Below are positions 8,238-17,314 of a stretch of 64,000 nt of DNA, piece after piece. The notes under the pieces are model-generated. The model was given only the letters and a program-made list of their open reading frames with translations. It was not told the DNA's origin and made no database searches. The first letter of the stretch is position 1. Every line of letters starts with the position of its first letter. Location of the stretch: contig CAKQJE010000001.1 in the NCBI GenBank assembly GCA_934247225.1, forward strand, positions 1-64,000. The letters run 5' to 3'. The translations under genes were made by a program, and so were the position numbers. Source of the stretch: an uncultured Clostridia bacterium (lineage in GTDB: Bacteria; Bacillota; Clostridia; Christensenellales; Borkfalkiaceae).

Positions 8238-10246
8238 AAAAAAAGATAGCGAATATCGTGACTTGGGCATTGGCGGTGATTTTTTGTCTCGCGCTTTCGC
8301 TTGTGCTCGGCGGGTCGGAAAAAAACGCCGCCGCGGAAGCTCCCGTGAGGGTGATTACGGTTTCCGATACAAAGGTGAACGCCGTTTCCGTCAAAGACGT
8401 GAAAGGAGTTATGAGAATGACGGCGATAAACTATTCTCCGAACGATTTCGCGGAACTCGGGGAAGTCGTTTCGAACGCCGATACGGGCGAAAATCCCGCA
8501 AAGAGAGGTACGTATCGCTTTTATATCGACACGCTTACGGCGGAGGAGTGGGACGAAGCCGCTTCGCTCGATTATCTCCTGAAAGCCGACGGTAATTGGC
8601 ATCTGACGATGTACGTTCCGTCCGTTTTTTCCGCGTGCAGCGTGTATGTGCAGTATCAGAATAAAGATTACGTCGGTTCTATCGACAGATATAACGTTTC
8701 TTATTACACGGGCTATTCCGATCTTTCGGAATTCGACGATTCCGTTTCGCATATCAACGCGACAGAGCCTCTTTTTATAGACATTCCCGTTTCTCCCGAG
8801 AAAAGATTTTCGAGAGAAATTTCCGTCACCATTCATTACGAAGCGGATAACGACAATTTCGTCGGTATTTCGGACGGGATTTTAATCGGCGAGGAAACGG
8901 CGGTGAAAAGAGTCGTTTCCCGCAATCGCTCCATGCTTCTGATCGGGGCGATAATAGGCGCGTCGACATTTCTTTTGTTCCTTTTTATCTGCATATTGAA
9001 GCGTTCGCTTACGTTCTTTCCGCAACTTCTTTTCGCGATAGGCGTATTTTCGGTGTTCTTTTCGACGTATTATCTGTTCGAACTCACATCCGCGCCTTAT
9101 TTTCTCATCGGAATGCGCAGATTTTCGGTAGCGCTTATGGTTTTTTCTTCCGTTTTGTATCTGCCGAAAAGAGTATGGAAAATCCCCGTTTTGTACCCCT
9201 TGTGCGTTATCGCCGCGGTCGCGGGAGCGCTCGTCTTTATTTCGCCTTTTTTCACTAACGTTTCCGCTTACGCGGCTTTGAATGTAATTTGCGCCGTTCT
9301 GACGATTTTCTGCGTTGCCGTCGTGTTTTTCTTCACCGTCCGGGGCGTTTTTTCGGGCAAATCCGCGGGACTTCTGGTAAACGGAGTTATTGCGGGAGCG
9401 GTCGCGCCGGCGGGGTTGTATCCGGAAGGGCAATTGCCGTTCGTTATGCGCACGCCTTCGTTCTGGCTGTGTCTCGTGATGCTCGGAATAACCATCGTTT
9501 TGGGTTTCAGAGAATTTATTACCGTCGAGATAAGAAATCGCTATCTCACGACGAACCTTGAAAAGGAAGTTGAAAAACAAACGCAGAGTTTGCAGAACGT
9601 TTTATCCGAACGCGATAAAATTCTGCTTTACGTAAGCCACGATATGAAAAAAACCGTCGTGGGAATGGGCGGTTCGCTGTCCGATTTAAGGCAGAATTTG
9701 TCCGACCCCGAACTTTGTTCGAAAGTGGATCTTCTCTTGCAGAAAAACACGGAACTTAAAAAGGATTTTGCCGATCTCGGGAAGTACGGCAGACAGAATT
9801 ACGTTGCCGAGCAGTCCGAGGTGCTTGATTTAAGCGGGGTTATAAGAAAGGTTACCGACGAGCTTCGCCCGGACTGCGAGGCGAACGGCATACTGCTTAC
9901 CGTTTTCGTTCCCGACAATCTTTTCGTTTATGCAAAGAAAGTCGCGTTGGAAAGCGTTATTTTAAATCTTGTTTTAAACGCCATAGAGCATTCGTTCTGC
10001 GCTCGGCTCACCGTCACGGCTATGAAACGCAAGGGTTTGTGTCGTGTGGAGATCGTTGACGACGGCAGGGGCGTGACTACTGATAAGGATATTTTCGAGC
10101 CGTTCGTTTCGGGCGACGAGTCCGAGAACAATTCGGGACTCGGTTTGTTTTTGGCGAAAACCGCCGTGGAATCGATGCACGGAAAGCTGACGTACGAGAG
10201 AAAGGGCGGGCTTACGATTTTTTCCGCGACACTTCCGCTCGCTTGA
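8234..10246 (+). CDS. Sensor histidine kinase with 7TM (7TMR-DISM-like) input
   Basis: A 670-residue membrane kinase. A signal/anchor helix (~7-28) is followed by an extracytoplasmic domain (~30-225), a block of about seven hydrophobic helices (~230-430), a short coiled coil (~435-465) and the kinase core. The H-box reads YVSHDMKKTV with His469 as presumed phospho-acceptor. N-box (ESVILNLVLNAIEHS), G1 (VEIVDDGRGV), F-box (IFEPFVSG) and G2 (NSGLGLFLAK) are all present, so it should be active. The layout of a soluble outer domain plus a 7TM block recalls 7TMR-DISM receptors, which often sense carbohydrate-like ligands; the ligand here is unknown. It overlaps the response-regulator gene by 4 nt. 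Confidence 0.88.
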   Translation: MKKKIANIVTWALAVIFCLALSLVLGGSEKNAAAEAPVRVITVSDTKVNAVSVKDVKGVMRMTAINYSPNDFAELGEVVSNADTGENPAKRGTYRFYIDTLTAEEWDEAASLDYLLKADGNWHLTMYVPSVFSACSVYVQYQNKDYVGSIDRYNVSYYTGYSDLSEFDDSVSHINATEPLFIDIPVSPEKRFSREISVTIHYEADNDNFVGISDGILIGEETAVKRVVSRNRSMLLIGAIIGASTFLLFLFICILKRSLTFFPQLLFAIGVFSVFFSTYYLFELTSAPYFLIGMRRFSVALMVFSSVLYLPKRVWKIPVLYPLCVIAAVAGALVFISPFFTNVSAYAALNVICAVLTIFCVAVVFFFTVRGVFSGKSAGLLVNGVIAGAVAPAGLYPEGQLPFVMRTPSFWLCLVMLGITIVLGFREFITVEIRNRYLTTNLEKEVEKQTQSLQNVLSERDKILLYVSHDMKKTVVGMGGSLSDLRQNLSDPELCSKVDLLLQKNTELKKDFADLGKYGRQNYVAEQSEVLDLSGVIRKVTDELRPDCEANGILLTVFVPDNLFVYAKKVALESVILNLVLNAIEHSFCARLTVTAMKRKGLCRVEIVDDGRGVTTDKDIFEPFVSGDESENNSGLGLFLAKTAVESMHGKLTYERKGGLTIFSATLPLA

Positions 10247-10263
10247 TTTTATACACAATAAAA

Positions 10264-10304
10264 GGCTGCAAAGGCTCCTTTTCGGGTGCTTGCAGCCTGT
10301 TTTT
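10264..10304 (+). terminator. Terminator of the two-component operon
   Basis: GGCTGCAA (10264-10271) pairs with TTGCAGCC (10290-10297), followed by GTTTTT. It lies 17 bp after the kinase stop. Confidence 0.8.
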
Positions 10305-10348
10305 GTGTGATTTGATTTTTGCTTAGAACAACTTGGATAATTTGATTT

Positions 10349-10888
10349 TTATAAAAGCGGAATTTTTGCCAAGTATATTATATCGTCTCTGTCGGCGGCT
10401 TTTCCTTCGGCTAAAACAAACGCCTTTTTGTATACTATTCCGCCTGCTTCCGTAACTAATTTTTCAAGACCCAAAAGACTTTCGCCCGTGGAAACGACGT
10501 CGTCCACGATTCCTACTTTTTTACCCTTTAAAAGCGCCATATCGTGCTTGGAAAGGAACAATTTCTGCGGCGTACCCGTCGTTATCGACGAGCCGTATTC
10601 TACGCCTATTCCGTCCTGCATATAAAGTTTGCGGGCTTTTCTCGCTACGGCGTAAAAATCATGCCCCAGCTCCCTCGCGCAAACGTGGCAAAGCTGCAAT
10701 CCCTTGGATTCGGCGGTTATCAGAACGTCGCAATCCTTTAAATGCTCGGCAAGCTTTTTGCCGCAATGCTCGGTCATTTTAACCGCGCCGTGCAGGTTGA
10801 AAAACGCGATGTTTATTCCGCTCGGCAAAGGAAGAATGGGAAGGTCGGCTTTAAAGCCTTGTATATCGATCGTAAGAAAATCTTTCAT
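10349..10888 (-). CDS. Phosphoribosyltransferase (adenine/xanthine PRT-like)
   Basis: A 179-residue type I phosphoribosyltransferase of the purine-salvage fold. The PRPP-binding signature is clear (VGIVDDVVSTGESL, residues ~123-136). The preceding LITAESKGLQLCH segment fits the PPi loop region of adenine/xanthine PRTs, and YMQDGIGVEYGS resembles the flexible catalytic loop region. It would join a free base (adenine or a related purine) to PRPP in the cytosol. The base specificity cannot be read from sequence. It is monocistronic, with GAGGTGA as ribosome site and its own promoter. Confidence 0.8.
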   Translation of the reverse strand: MKDFLTIDIQGFKADLPILPLPSGINIAFFNLHGAVKMTEHCGKKLAEHLKDCDVLITAESKGLQLCHVCARELGHDFYAVARKARKLYMQDGIGVEYGSSITTGTPQKLFLSKHDMALLKGKKVGIVDDVVSTGESLLGLEKLVTEAGGIVYKKAFVLAEGKAADRDDIIYLAKIPLL

Positions 10889-10919
10889 TTTGTCACCTCG
10901 TAATTTACTGACAAACTAT

Positions 10920-10948
10920 ATAATATCACTTTTATTCGATTTTTTCAA
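10920..10948 (-). promoter_or_regulatory. Promoter of the phosphoribosyltransferase gene
   Basis: On the minus strand TTGAAA (10948-10943), 17 bp, TATTAT (10925-10920), about 30 bp before the start codon. Confidence 0.6.
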
Positions 10949-10982
10949 CCGTTCGGAGACAAAAAAATAATTATCCTTGTTT

Positions 10983-11026
10983 TTCCGCCGCCCTTTATGC
11001 TTTTGCGGGCATAAAGGGCGGCGGAA
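10983..11026. other. 18-bp perfect hairpin between divergent genes
   Basis: TTCCGCCGCCCTTTATGC pairs exactly with GCATAAAGGGCGGCGGAA across an 8-nt loop. It stands upstream of both the phosphoribosyltransferase (minus) and the P-type ATPase (plus), about 43 bp before the ATPase start. No U-tract follows on the plus strand, so it is not a classical terminator. It could be a leader structure or a binding site. Its CCGCCCTTT core resembles that of the hairpin at 486-517. Confidence 0.6.
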
Positions 11027-11068
11027 TTCAATATATATTAAAGGAATAAAAACGAAAAAGAGGTCAGA

Positions 11069-13699
11069 ATGAACGCGCATTCCGCAAAAATTAAAGACTT
11101 GGAAAACTATTTCGAAACAAGCTCAACGTCGGGACTTACCCGCGCTCAGGTTGAAAAAAACAGGCGGAAATTCGGCGCGAATAAAATCACCCCGAAAAAG
11201 AAAAAGTCTCTCATAAGGCGATTTTTCGAAGCTTTGTCCGAGCCGACTCTGATAATTCTCGAATTCGCCTGGGTGATAACCGTGGGCGTGAACGTCGGGA
11301 AATTCATCAAAAGCGGCTCGTGCGACGTTTACGAGTGCATTGGGATTTTAGTCGCCATTCTGATTTCGGCGTGTTTAACCGTCTTTATGGAAGGGCGTTC
11401 CGAAAAGGCGTTCGAGCTGCTCGGCACCGTTTACGACCGCGTGAGCGTGAAAGTTATCCGCGACGGAAAACTTACGCTTATTCCGAAAGAAGAAGTCGTT
11501 GCGGGGGATATTCTTATCGTCGAAACGGGCGATAAAATCGTCGCCGACGGCAGACTTACCGAGTGCAACGGTTTGAAAACCGACGAGTCCACGCTTACGG
11601 GCGAAAGCGAACGTTCAACGAAACGCCTTGCGGATCTCGGCGACAAAACTCCGCTCGCGGAAAGGAAAAACTGCGTTTATTCGGGTACTTTCGCGAGCCA
11701 GGGTACGGGCAAAATGCTCGTGACCGCCGTCGGAGATAACGCCGAACTCGGCAAAATCGCGGGAGAACTCAAAACGGAAATAGCGGGGAGCGCGCCGCTT
11801 AACGAAAAACTCGGCAAACTCGGCAAAAAGATAACCGTTATCGGGGCGATTTCTGCGGGAATTGCGTTTATTCTTTCAATTCTTCGCCTTTCCGTGACCG
11901 ACTCGCTGAGCTTTTTGTCCGTCCAGGACGCTTTTATCGAAGCTATCGTCTTAATCGTCGCCGCCGTTCCCGAGGGACTGCCCACAACCGCCGCGATTTC
12001 GCTTTCGTTAAACGTTTTGAAACTCGCAAAATCCAACGCGCTCATAAGAAAACTCGTCGCCGCGGAAACGGTGGGGTGCGTGAGCGTTATCTGTTCGGAT
12101 AAAACGGGAACGCTTACCGAAAACGATATGAAAGTCGAAAGAATTTTCGGCGAGAGAGGCAAAACCTCGGAACAAAACATACTTTTAAATTCCGCCGTCA
12201 ATTCCTCGGCTATTTTGAAAACCGAAAAATCCAACCTCAAAGCGTACGGTTCGGCGACCGAGGGCGCGCTTTTGAAGTACGCCTTAAAACAAGGGGTGAA
12301 TTATGAAAAACTGCGCGATAAACGACTTATAGGCGGGGTTTTACCGTTTAATTCGGATAATAAGTATATGGCTTCGGAGTGTTTTGCGGGCGGAAAAAGT
12401 ACCGTTTTTATTAAGGGCGCGCCCGAAAGAATATTGCCGCTTTCCGATAAATCCGACGAAGCCGAAACCATTCTCTCGGAGATAAGCGTCTTTCAGAAAA
12501 AAGGCAAAAGGGTCATCGCGTTCGCCAGAAAGGAAAATCCGAAGTGCGGCATTACGGAAACGATAAAGCAAGGCGGATTTGTTTTCGACGGTTACGTCGT
12601 CATTTCCGACCCTTTGAGAAAGGACGTCGCGCGATCCGTAGAACTGTGTAAAAACGCGGGTATAGCGGTTAAAATGATGACGGGCGACAACGCCTCGACA
12701 GCCGCCGCGATCGCTATGGAAGCGGGGATAATAACGTCCGCCGACGAGGTCGTTATGGCGGACGAGATAGAGGCTATGCCGCTCGAAAAATTGAAAGAGA
12801 AAATAGGCGGGGTAGGCGTTATCGCGAGAAGCACGCCGTCGGTTAAACTAAAAGTCGTTGAAGCCTTGAAAATGTCGGGCGCGGTCGTAGCCGTTACGGG
12901 CGACGGGGTGAACGACGCCCCCGCTATAAAACACGCCGATATAGGCATAGCTATGGGGTCCGGGTCGGAAATAACGAAAGAGGCGAGCGATATCGTGCTT
13001 CTGGACGACTCGTTTTCGACGATAGTCAAAGCCGTTTCGTTCGGCAGAAACATTTACAGGAATTTCCAGAGATTTATTACTTTTCAGCTCACGGTGAACG
13101 TGACGGCTATGCTCGTGGTGATTATAAGCCTTTCGTTCGGACTTGTGAGTCCTTTCAACGCCGTGCAACTTCTTTGGATAGATATAATCATGGACGGACC
13201 GCCGGCGCTCACGCTCGGTCTCGAAAGGGGCGGAAAGGACGTTTTAAGCCGAAAACCCGTGAAACGGACGGACGGAATAGTAACGCCGAAAATGCTCGTA
13301 AGGATAGTCGCGCAGGGCGCGTATATGGCGACGCTCATCGTTTTACAGTATCTTTTCGACTTTTTAGGCGCGGGAATAAACCTCGTTCCGACGACTCTTT
13401 TCTGTATGTTCGTCATATTCCAGCTCTTCAACGCCTTTAACTGCCGCAAGCTTTCCGGCGAAAGCGTTTTCGAGTCGATAGGAAATAATAAGCTTATGGT
13501 GGTCGTTTTTGCCGTTACTTTTGCTTTTCAGATACTGATTACGCAGGTTTTAGGCGGATTTTTCAAAACCGAGCCGCTCCCGCCTGTTATCTGGGCGAAG
13601 ATAATCGGGGTATGCTCGACGTGCGTTCTGTTCTCCGAAATTTACAAGCTGTTTTACAGGCTTATGAAAAAAAATTCTCCGAGAAAGAAGTTTTGTTAA
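11069..13699 (+). CDS. P2A-type calcium-transporting P-ATPase
   Basis: An 876-residue cation pump of the SERCA-like bacterial group. The N-terminal cation-ATPase domain is at ~1-70. The actuator loop TDESTLTGES lies at ~170. PEGLP in M4 carries the Glu used for Ca2+ in this class. The phosphorylation site is DKTGTLT with Asp344. The hinge is TGDGVNDAPA (~609-618) and about ten membrane segments are visible. It should couple ATP hydrolysis to Ca2+ (possibly Mn2+) export across the cytoplasmic membrane. Length is normal and no motif is missing. AAAGAGGTCAG precedes the ATG. It stands alone; the next gene starts 32 bp later without a clear promoter and may be co-transcribed. Confidence 0.9.
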   Translation: MNAHSAKIKDLENYFETSSTSGLTRAQVEKNRRKFGANKITPKKKKSLIRRFFEALSEPTLIILEFAWVITVGVNVGKFIKSGSCDVYECIGILVAILISACLTVFMEGRSEKAFELLGTVYDRVSVKVIRDGKLTLIPKEEVVAGDILIVETGDKIVADGRLTECNGLKTDESTLTGESERSTKRLADLGDKTPLAERKNCVYSGTFASQGTGKMLVTAVGDNAELGKIAGELKTEIAGSAPLNEKLGKLGKKITVIGAISAGIAFILSILRLSVTDSLSFLSVQDAFIEAIVLIVAAVPEGLPTTAAISLSLNVLKLAKSNALIRKLVAAETVGCVSVICSDKTGTLTENDMKVERIFGERGKTSEQNILLNSAVNSSAILKTEKSNLKAYGSATEGALLKYALKQGVNYEKLRDKRLIGGVLPFNSDNKYMASECFAGGKSTVFIKGAPERILPLSDKSDEAETILSEISVFQKKGKRVIAFARKENPKCGITETIKQGGFVFDGYVVISDPLRKDVARSVELCKNAGIAVKMMTGDNASTAAAIAMEAGIITSADEVVMADEIEAMPLEKLKEKIGGVGVIARSTPSVKLKVVEALKMSGAVVAVTGDGVNDAPAIKHADIGIAMGSGSEITKEASDIVLLDDSFSTIVKAVSFGRNIYRNFQRFITFQLTVNVTAMLVVIISLSFGLVSPFNAVQLLWIDIIMDGPPALTLGLERGGKDVLSRKPVKRTDGIVTPKMLVRIVAQGAYMATLIVLQYLFDFLGAGINLVPTTLFCMFVIFQLFNAFNCRKLSGESVFESIGNNKLMVVVFAVTFAFQILITQVLGGFFKTEPLPPVIWAKIIGVCSTCVLFSEIYKLFYRLMKKNSPRKKFC

Positions 13700-13731
13700 A
13701 TTAAACGCGGTTTTTAGCATAGACTAATAGC

Positions 13732-14466
13732 ATGAGACTTATAAAAATTTCTGACGAGGATAACAGGTTTTCGGGGGTAAAGTACGTTGCGGCGACGCTT
13801 GCGGAGGTTATAAAGGACGCGGGCGGAAGCTTTGAGATTTTCGGCGGAGGAGGGCGGCAAACGCTCGTTATTTCCGTTCCGGATAAATACGAAGATTATT
13901 TAAGGAGCGAAACGGAAGATAAAATCGCGGACGTTATAACCGTCGGGTATAAATACGATTATTTTAAAAAGGGAATTCCCGCCGCGGGGCTTAAACCTTT
14001 CGAAAGAGAGATTTTATACAGCGCGCTTATCGCCGCCGATATCGACGACGACAAAAGATACGTTATAAGAAGGATACGGACTTTAAAGGATTACGCCGTG
14101 GACGGAATTTTCAATTTCAGACTCGCGCCTTTAAAACGTAAGTGGGAAGAGGTCGTGGGGTATATTCCGTCGGTGTTCACGAGCGGGCAGCTTAAAGAAT
14201 TCGTGCGGTTTCTCGTCGGGGAAAAGCGCGGGAAAAAGGCGATCGTGAGAAACGGCTCGGTTTACGACGGAAATTACAATCTTCTCGAAAGGTCGCGGCT
14301 GCTTCCCGCGCTTCCTTGCAAAAACGAAGGAAAAATACTTCGGGAAGTGATTTTATCCGCGAGCGGAAGAGTGGAAGTCGGGTCGGAAATCCCCGAAGCC
14401 GACAGGAGATATTTAAGAGATTTTTACGGCGGGAAAATTTCGTTCAAGTCGGAAATAGATTTATAA
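13732..14466 (+). CDS. YtxC-like protein
   Basis: A 244-residue cytoplasmic protein with no catalytic motif that I recognise. Its place directly before the thrS leader, its size (~240-280) and its layout (an alpha/beta start, then KPFEREILYSALIAADID and a helical middle ending in an RFL-type helix, then a small C-terminal module) fit the YtxC family. In Bacillus subtilis ytxC also sits beside thrS. YtxC is listed as a putative sporulation protein of unknown function. The assignment rests more on synteny than on motifs. The ribosome site is weak, and the start lies 32 bp behind the ATPase. Confidence 0.55.
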   Translation: MRLIKISDEDNRFSGVKYVAATLAEVIKDAGGSFEIFGGGGRQTLVISVPDKYEDYLRSETEDKIADVITVGYKYDYFKKGIPAAGLKPFEREILYSALIAADIDDDKRYVIRRIRTLKDYAVDGIFNFRLAPLKRKWEEVVGYIPSVFTSGQLKEFVRFLVGEKRGKKAIVRNGSVYDGNYNLLERSRLLPALPCKNEGKILREVILSASGRVEVGSEIPEADRRYLRDFYGGKISFKSEIDL

Positions 14467-14523
14467 ATATCGGCTTCGGTTATCGCCCGCAAAGAGAAAA
14501 ATAAAAAAAGTCGCTTAAAACGG

Positions 14524-14551
14524 TTGACAAATTTTCGGCGGAGAATATAAT
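14524..14551 (+). promoter_or_regulatory. Consensus promoter of the thrS T-box transcript
   Basis: TTGACA (14524-14529), 16 bp, TATAAT (14546-14551). Transcription should begin near 14558, giving a leader of about 310 nt before thrS. Confidence 0.8.
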
Positions 14552-14557
14552 ATGTGT

Positions 14558-14810
14558 ATAAGTAAATGTCCGTAACGGGAAGACAAGTAGTCCGTATAAG
14601 CCGTACAGAGAGCGTGGGGAGCTGAGAGCCGCGCAGGATAAAACGTAAACGAAACCGCTTTTCGTGGACAAGGCGAGCCGAGCCTCGAAGTCGGCGAAAA
14701 GAGGCTTGAATAAGACAAAATTCGGGCAAATAAGGTGGAACCGCGGAAAGATATTTTCGTCCTTAAATAAGTAACGTGAAGTTGCTTGTTTAAGGGCTTT
14801 TTTTTACGAC
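14558..14810 (+). promoter_or_regulatory. T-box riboswitch (threonine), thrS leader
   Basis: Contains the T-box sequence AGGTGGAACCGCGG (14733-14746), which forms the antiterminator and pairs with the uncharged tRNA 3' end. The competing terminator is a 15-bp stem (14761-14775 with 14781-14795) followed by nine U. The upstream part (14575-14720) can fold into stem I and further stems. A GAAACC segment (ACC at 14654-14656) is a candidate threonine specifier, which I could not confirm by folding. The base after UGG in the bulge is A, which would pair with a U discriminator as expected for tRNA-Thr. Low charged tRNA-Thr would allow read-through into thrS. Confidence 0.9.
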
Positions 14811-14871
14811 GGATTTTGCTTTACCCGTGCGCCTATTATGAAAAGAGCCGAAAACAAAAGGAGATTCTAAT

Positions 14872-16779
14872 ATGAAAATTACTCTTACAGACGGAAAAAT
14901 TCTCGAACTTCCCGAGGGAACTACCGTTGCGGGCGTCGCTTCCGCAATAAGCGAAGGACTCAGGAGAAACGCTATCGCGGGAAAGGTGAACGGCAAACTC
15001 GTCGATCTTTCGTACGCGCTCAAAGAGGACGCGGAAGTCGTTATCGTAACGGCAAAAGACCCCGAGGCTTTGAATATTTATCGCCACACCTGCGCGCACG
15101 TTCTGGCTCAGGCGGTCAAGTCGATTTACCCGACCTGCTCGCTCGCGATAGGTCCTACCATAGACACGGGATTTTATTACGATATAGATTTCAAAACGCC
15201 GATAACTATCGACGATCTTCCCAAAATCGAAGAAGAAATGAAGAAAATCATCAAAGCCGATCTCGCGATAGAGAGATTCGAACTCCCGAGAGAGGACGCT
15301 ATCGCTTTGATGAAAAAATACAAAGAACCTTATAAAGTTCAGCTTATAAAAGACCTGCCCGAGGACAGCGTTATCTCGTTTTACAGACAGGGCGATTTCA
15401 CCGACCTTTGCAGAGGTCCGCACCTTCCCTCCACGGGACTTATAAAAGCTTTCAAGCTTACGTCGATCGCGGGAGCTTATTGGAGAGGCAACGAGAAGAA
15501 CAAGATGCTCACGAGAATTTACGGCACGGCGTTCTTCAAAAAAGCCGATATGGAAGCTTATTTCACCATGCTCGAAGAAGCCAAGAAGCGCGACCACGTC
15601 AAACTCGGCAAAGAACTTAAACTTTTCGCGCTTTTGAACGAAGGCAAAGGTTTCCCGTTCTTTCTTCCCAACGGTATGGTCGTTAAAAACGCGCTTATAG
15701 ATTATTGGAGACAGATCCACCGCAGAGAGGGTTACGTCGAGGTTTCCACACCCATTATGCTTTCCAGATCGCTTTGGGAAACTTCGGGACATTGGGATCA
15801 CTACAAAGAAAATATGTACACCACTAAGGTGGACGAAGAAGATTACGCGATCAAGCCCATGAACTGCCCGGGCGGAATGCTTATTTATAAGCTGGAACCG
15901 AAAAGTTATAAAGATCTTCCCATGAGAATAGGCGAACTCGGACTCGTTCATCGTCACGAGAGATCGGGTCAGCTCCACGGACTTATGAGAGTTCGTTGCT
16001 TCACTCAGGACGACGCGCATATCTATATGACTCCCGAGCAGATCACGCCCGAAATCAAAGGCGTCGTAAGGCTTATCGACGAGGTTTACAGCCTTTTCGG
16101 ATTCAAATATCACGTCGAGCTTTCCACTCGTCCCGACAACAGTATCGGTTCCGACGAGGATTGGGAACACGCTACCGACGCTTTGAGAGAGGCTTTGGAC
16201 GAACTTAAACTTCCTTACGTCGTGAACGAAGGCGACGGCGCGTTCTACGGACCGAAGATCGACTTCCACCTTACCGATTCTATCGGCAGAACGTGGCAGT
16301 GCGGTACCATTCAGCTCGACTTCCAGCTTCCGCAGAGATTCAATGCCGAATACGTCGGCGAGGACGGCGAGAAGCACCGCCCGATAATGATTCACAGAGT
16401 CGTATTCGGTTCTATCGAAAGATTTATCGGTATTCTGATCGAACATTTCGAGGGTAAATTCCCGCTTTGGCTCGCTCCCGTTCAGGTTAAGATTATGGAC
16501 GTTTCCGAAAAGAGCGAAGCTTATTGCAAAGAAGTTTACAAGAAGTTGTTCGACGCGGGTCTTCGTCCCGAAAACGATCTTCGTCCCGAGAAAATCGGCA
16601 AGAAGATCAGAGACGCCGAACTTGAAAAGGTTCCTTATATGCTCGTCGTCGGCGAACAGGAAGCCGCGAACGGCGAAGTCGCTATCAGAAAGAGAGGTTC
16701 GGGCGATATAGGCAAAATGAAGCTCGACGATTTCGTGGAACTTTGCAAAAAGCAGGTCGAAACCAAAGAAAAGTGGTGA
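14872..16779 (+). CDS. thrS: Threonyl-tRNA synthetase
   Basis: A 635-residue class II synthetase that charges tRNA-Thr, close to the usual 640. The TGS domain is at ~1-62. The editing domain (~65-220) carries HTCAH, the HxxxH type metal site, and a later CRGPH. The catalytic core shows NCPGGM with the zinc Cys, motif 2 around RHERSGQLHGLMRVR, and motif 3 near the end of the core. The C-terminal anticodon-binding domain starts at ~535 (PLWLAPVQVKIM). AAAGGAG precedes the ATG. It is under T-box control and followed by a strong terminator. Confidence 0.97.
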   Translation: MKITLTDGKILELPEGTTVAGVASAISEGLRRNAIAGKVNGKLVDLSYALKEDAEVVIVTAKDPEALNIYRHTCAHVLAQAVKSIYPTCSLAIGPTIDTGFYYDIDFKTPITIDDLPKIEEEMKKIIKADLAIERFELPREDAIALMKKYKEPYKVQLIKDLPEDSVISFYRQGDFTDLCRGPHLPSTGLIKAFKLTSIAGAYWRGNEKNKMLTRIYGTAFFKKADMEAYFTMLEEAKKRDHVKLGKELKLFALLNEGKGFPFFLPNGMVVKNALIDYWRQIHRREGYVEVSTPIMLSRSLWETSGHWDHYKENMYTTKVDEEDYAIKPMNCPGGMLIYKLEPKSYKDLPMRIGELGLVHRHERSGQLHGLMRVRCFTQDDAHIYMTPEQITPEIKGVVRLIDEVYSLFGFKYHVELSTRPDNSIGSDEDWEHATDALREALDELKLPYVVNEGDGAFYGPKIDFHLTDSIGRTWQCGTIQLDFQLPQRFNAEYVGEDGEKHRPIMIHRVVFGSIERFIGILIEHFEGKFPLWLAPVQVKIMDVSEKSEAYCKEVYKKLFDAGLRPENDLRPEKIGKKIRDAELEKVPYMLVVGEQEAANGEVAIRKRGSGDIGKMKLDDFVELCKKQVETKEKW

Positions 16780-16824
16780 GATCGAAGCGAGAGAAAATTT
16801 GCTTTGAAAACGTATAAGTCCGCG

Positions 16825-16837
16825 TATAAGTCGATTA
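16825..16837 (+). repeat. TATAAGTCGATTA 13-mer, intergenic copy
   Basis: One of six exact plus-strand copies in the window, 46 bp behind the thrS stop. Other intergenic copies are at 47969, 59225 and 63621; copies inside genes are at 35019 and 38036. Confidence 0.7.
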
Positions 16838-16883
16838 AACGGCAAAAACGGGGCTGAATAGCAATAAATTCAAGTAAAGAAGC

Positions 16884-16930
16884 GGGGCGGCCGTGGGTTT
16901 TGTTTAAACCTGCGGCCGCCCCGTATTTTA
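16884..16930 (+). terminator. thrS terminator
   Basis: GGGGCGGCCG (with GGTTT as extension) at 16884-16900 pairs with AAACC-TG-CGGCCGCCCC at 16906-16922, followed by GTATTTTATT. Strong stem, modest U-tract. Confidence 0.75.
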
Positions 16931-16957
16931 TTGTCGGTTTTTCTCTTTTGCGGCTTG

Positions 16958-16980
16958 CCCTCTTCCGTCTTTTGCCCGCG
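16958..16980 (+). repeat. Truncated structured repeat, copy 4
   Basis: CCTCTTCCGTCTTTTGCCCGC begins like the family (compare 331-395) but stops within hairpin 1, where the ~173-bp composite repeat begins. This looks like an insertion or recombination junction. Confidence 0.6.
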
Positions 16981-16989
16981 AAAAAATTT

Positions 16990-17163
16990 GCTTTCCCCTT
17001 TTGGGGTAAGCTCTCCCGCTGAAACGGGAGAGATGTCAGCCGATGGCTGACAGAGAGGGCGCGTCCGCCGCGTAGGCGAAGTGTCGCCGTAGGCGACGAG
17101 AGAGAACATTGTATAAAGTCCGAGAAAGCACAAAGCTTTGTTTTTTTGATTCAGTCTGCGCAG
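16990..17163 (+). repeat. ~173-bp composite hairpin repeat, copy A
   Basis: A near-identical direct copy is at 21661-21833 (roughly 90 percent identity by eye). Internal hairpins are CTCTCCCG-CTGAAA-CGGGAGAG, TGTCAGCCG-A-TGGCTGACA, and two GCC/GGC stems around CGCCGTAGGCG. The rest of the unit is the AT-rich stretch CATTGTATAAAGTC and TTGATT-AGTCTGC. Both copies run directly into a TCCTCTTCC-type element. Repeats fill 16940-17215; nothing else is seen in the gap before the AraC gene. Confidence 0.8.
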
Positions 17164-17215
17164 TCCTCTTCCGTCGGCGTTCGCCGACACCTTCTCCAAA
17201 GGGAGAAGGCAAGAG
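17164..17215 (+). repeat. Structured intergenic repeat, copy 5
   Basis: Family as at 158-204, with hairpin 1 GGCG-TT-CGCC, hairpin 2 CCTTCTCC-AAA-GGGAGAAGG and closing arm AAGAG. Nearly identical to copies 1 and 6. Confidence 0.8.
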
Positions 17216-17314
17216 TAATTACACGTTAACACAAAGTAGGGGCGTTTCAACTGATCGCCCGCCTGCGAGAAGCTTGATAGAAGCCTTTTATTGGTTGCTT
17301 TATCCGAAGGCTGT

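Noticed and set aside
14424..14729. Minus-strand ORF of 101 residues over the thrS leader
   Set aside because: It covers the promoter and T-box structures exactly; composition is explained by the RNA stems.
14836..16845. 669-residue minus-strand ORF opposite thrS
   Set aside because: It mirrors the codon bias of thrS, has no recognisable domain, and crosses the thrS start and stop regions. Shadow.
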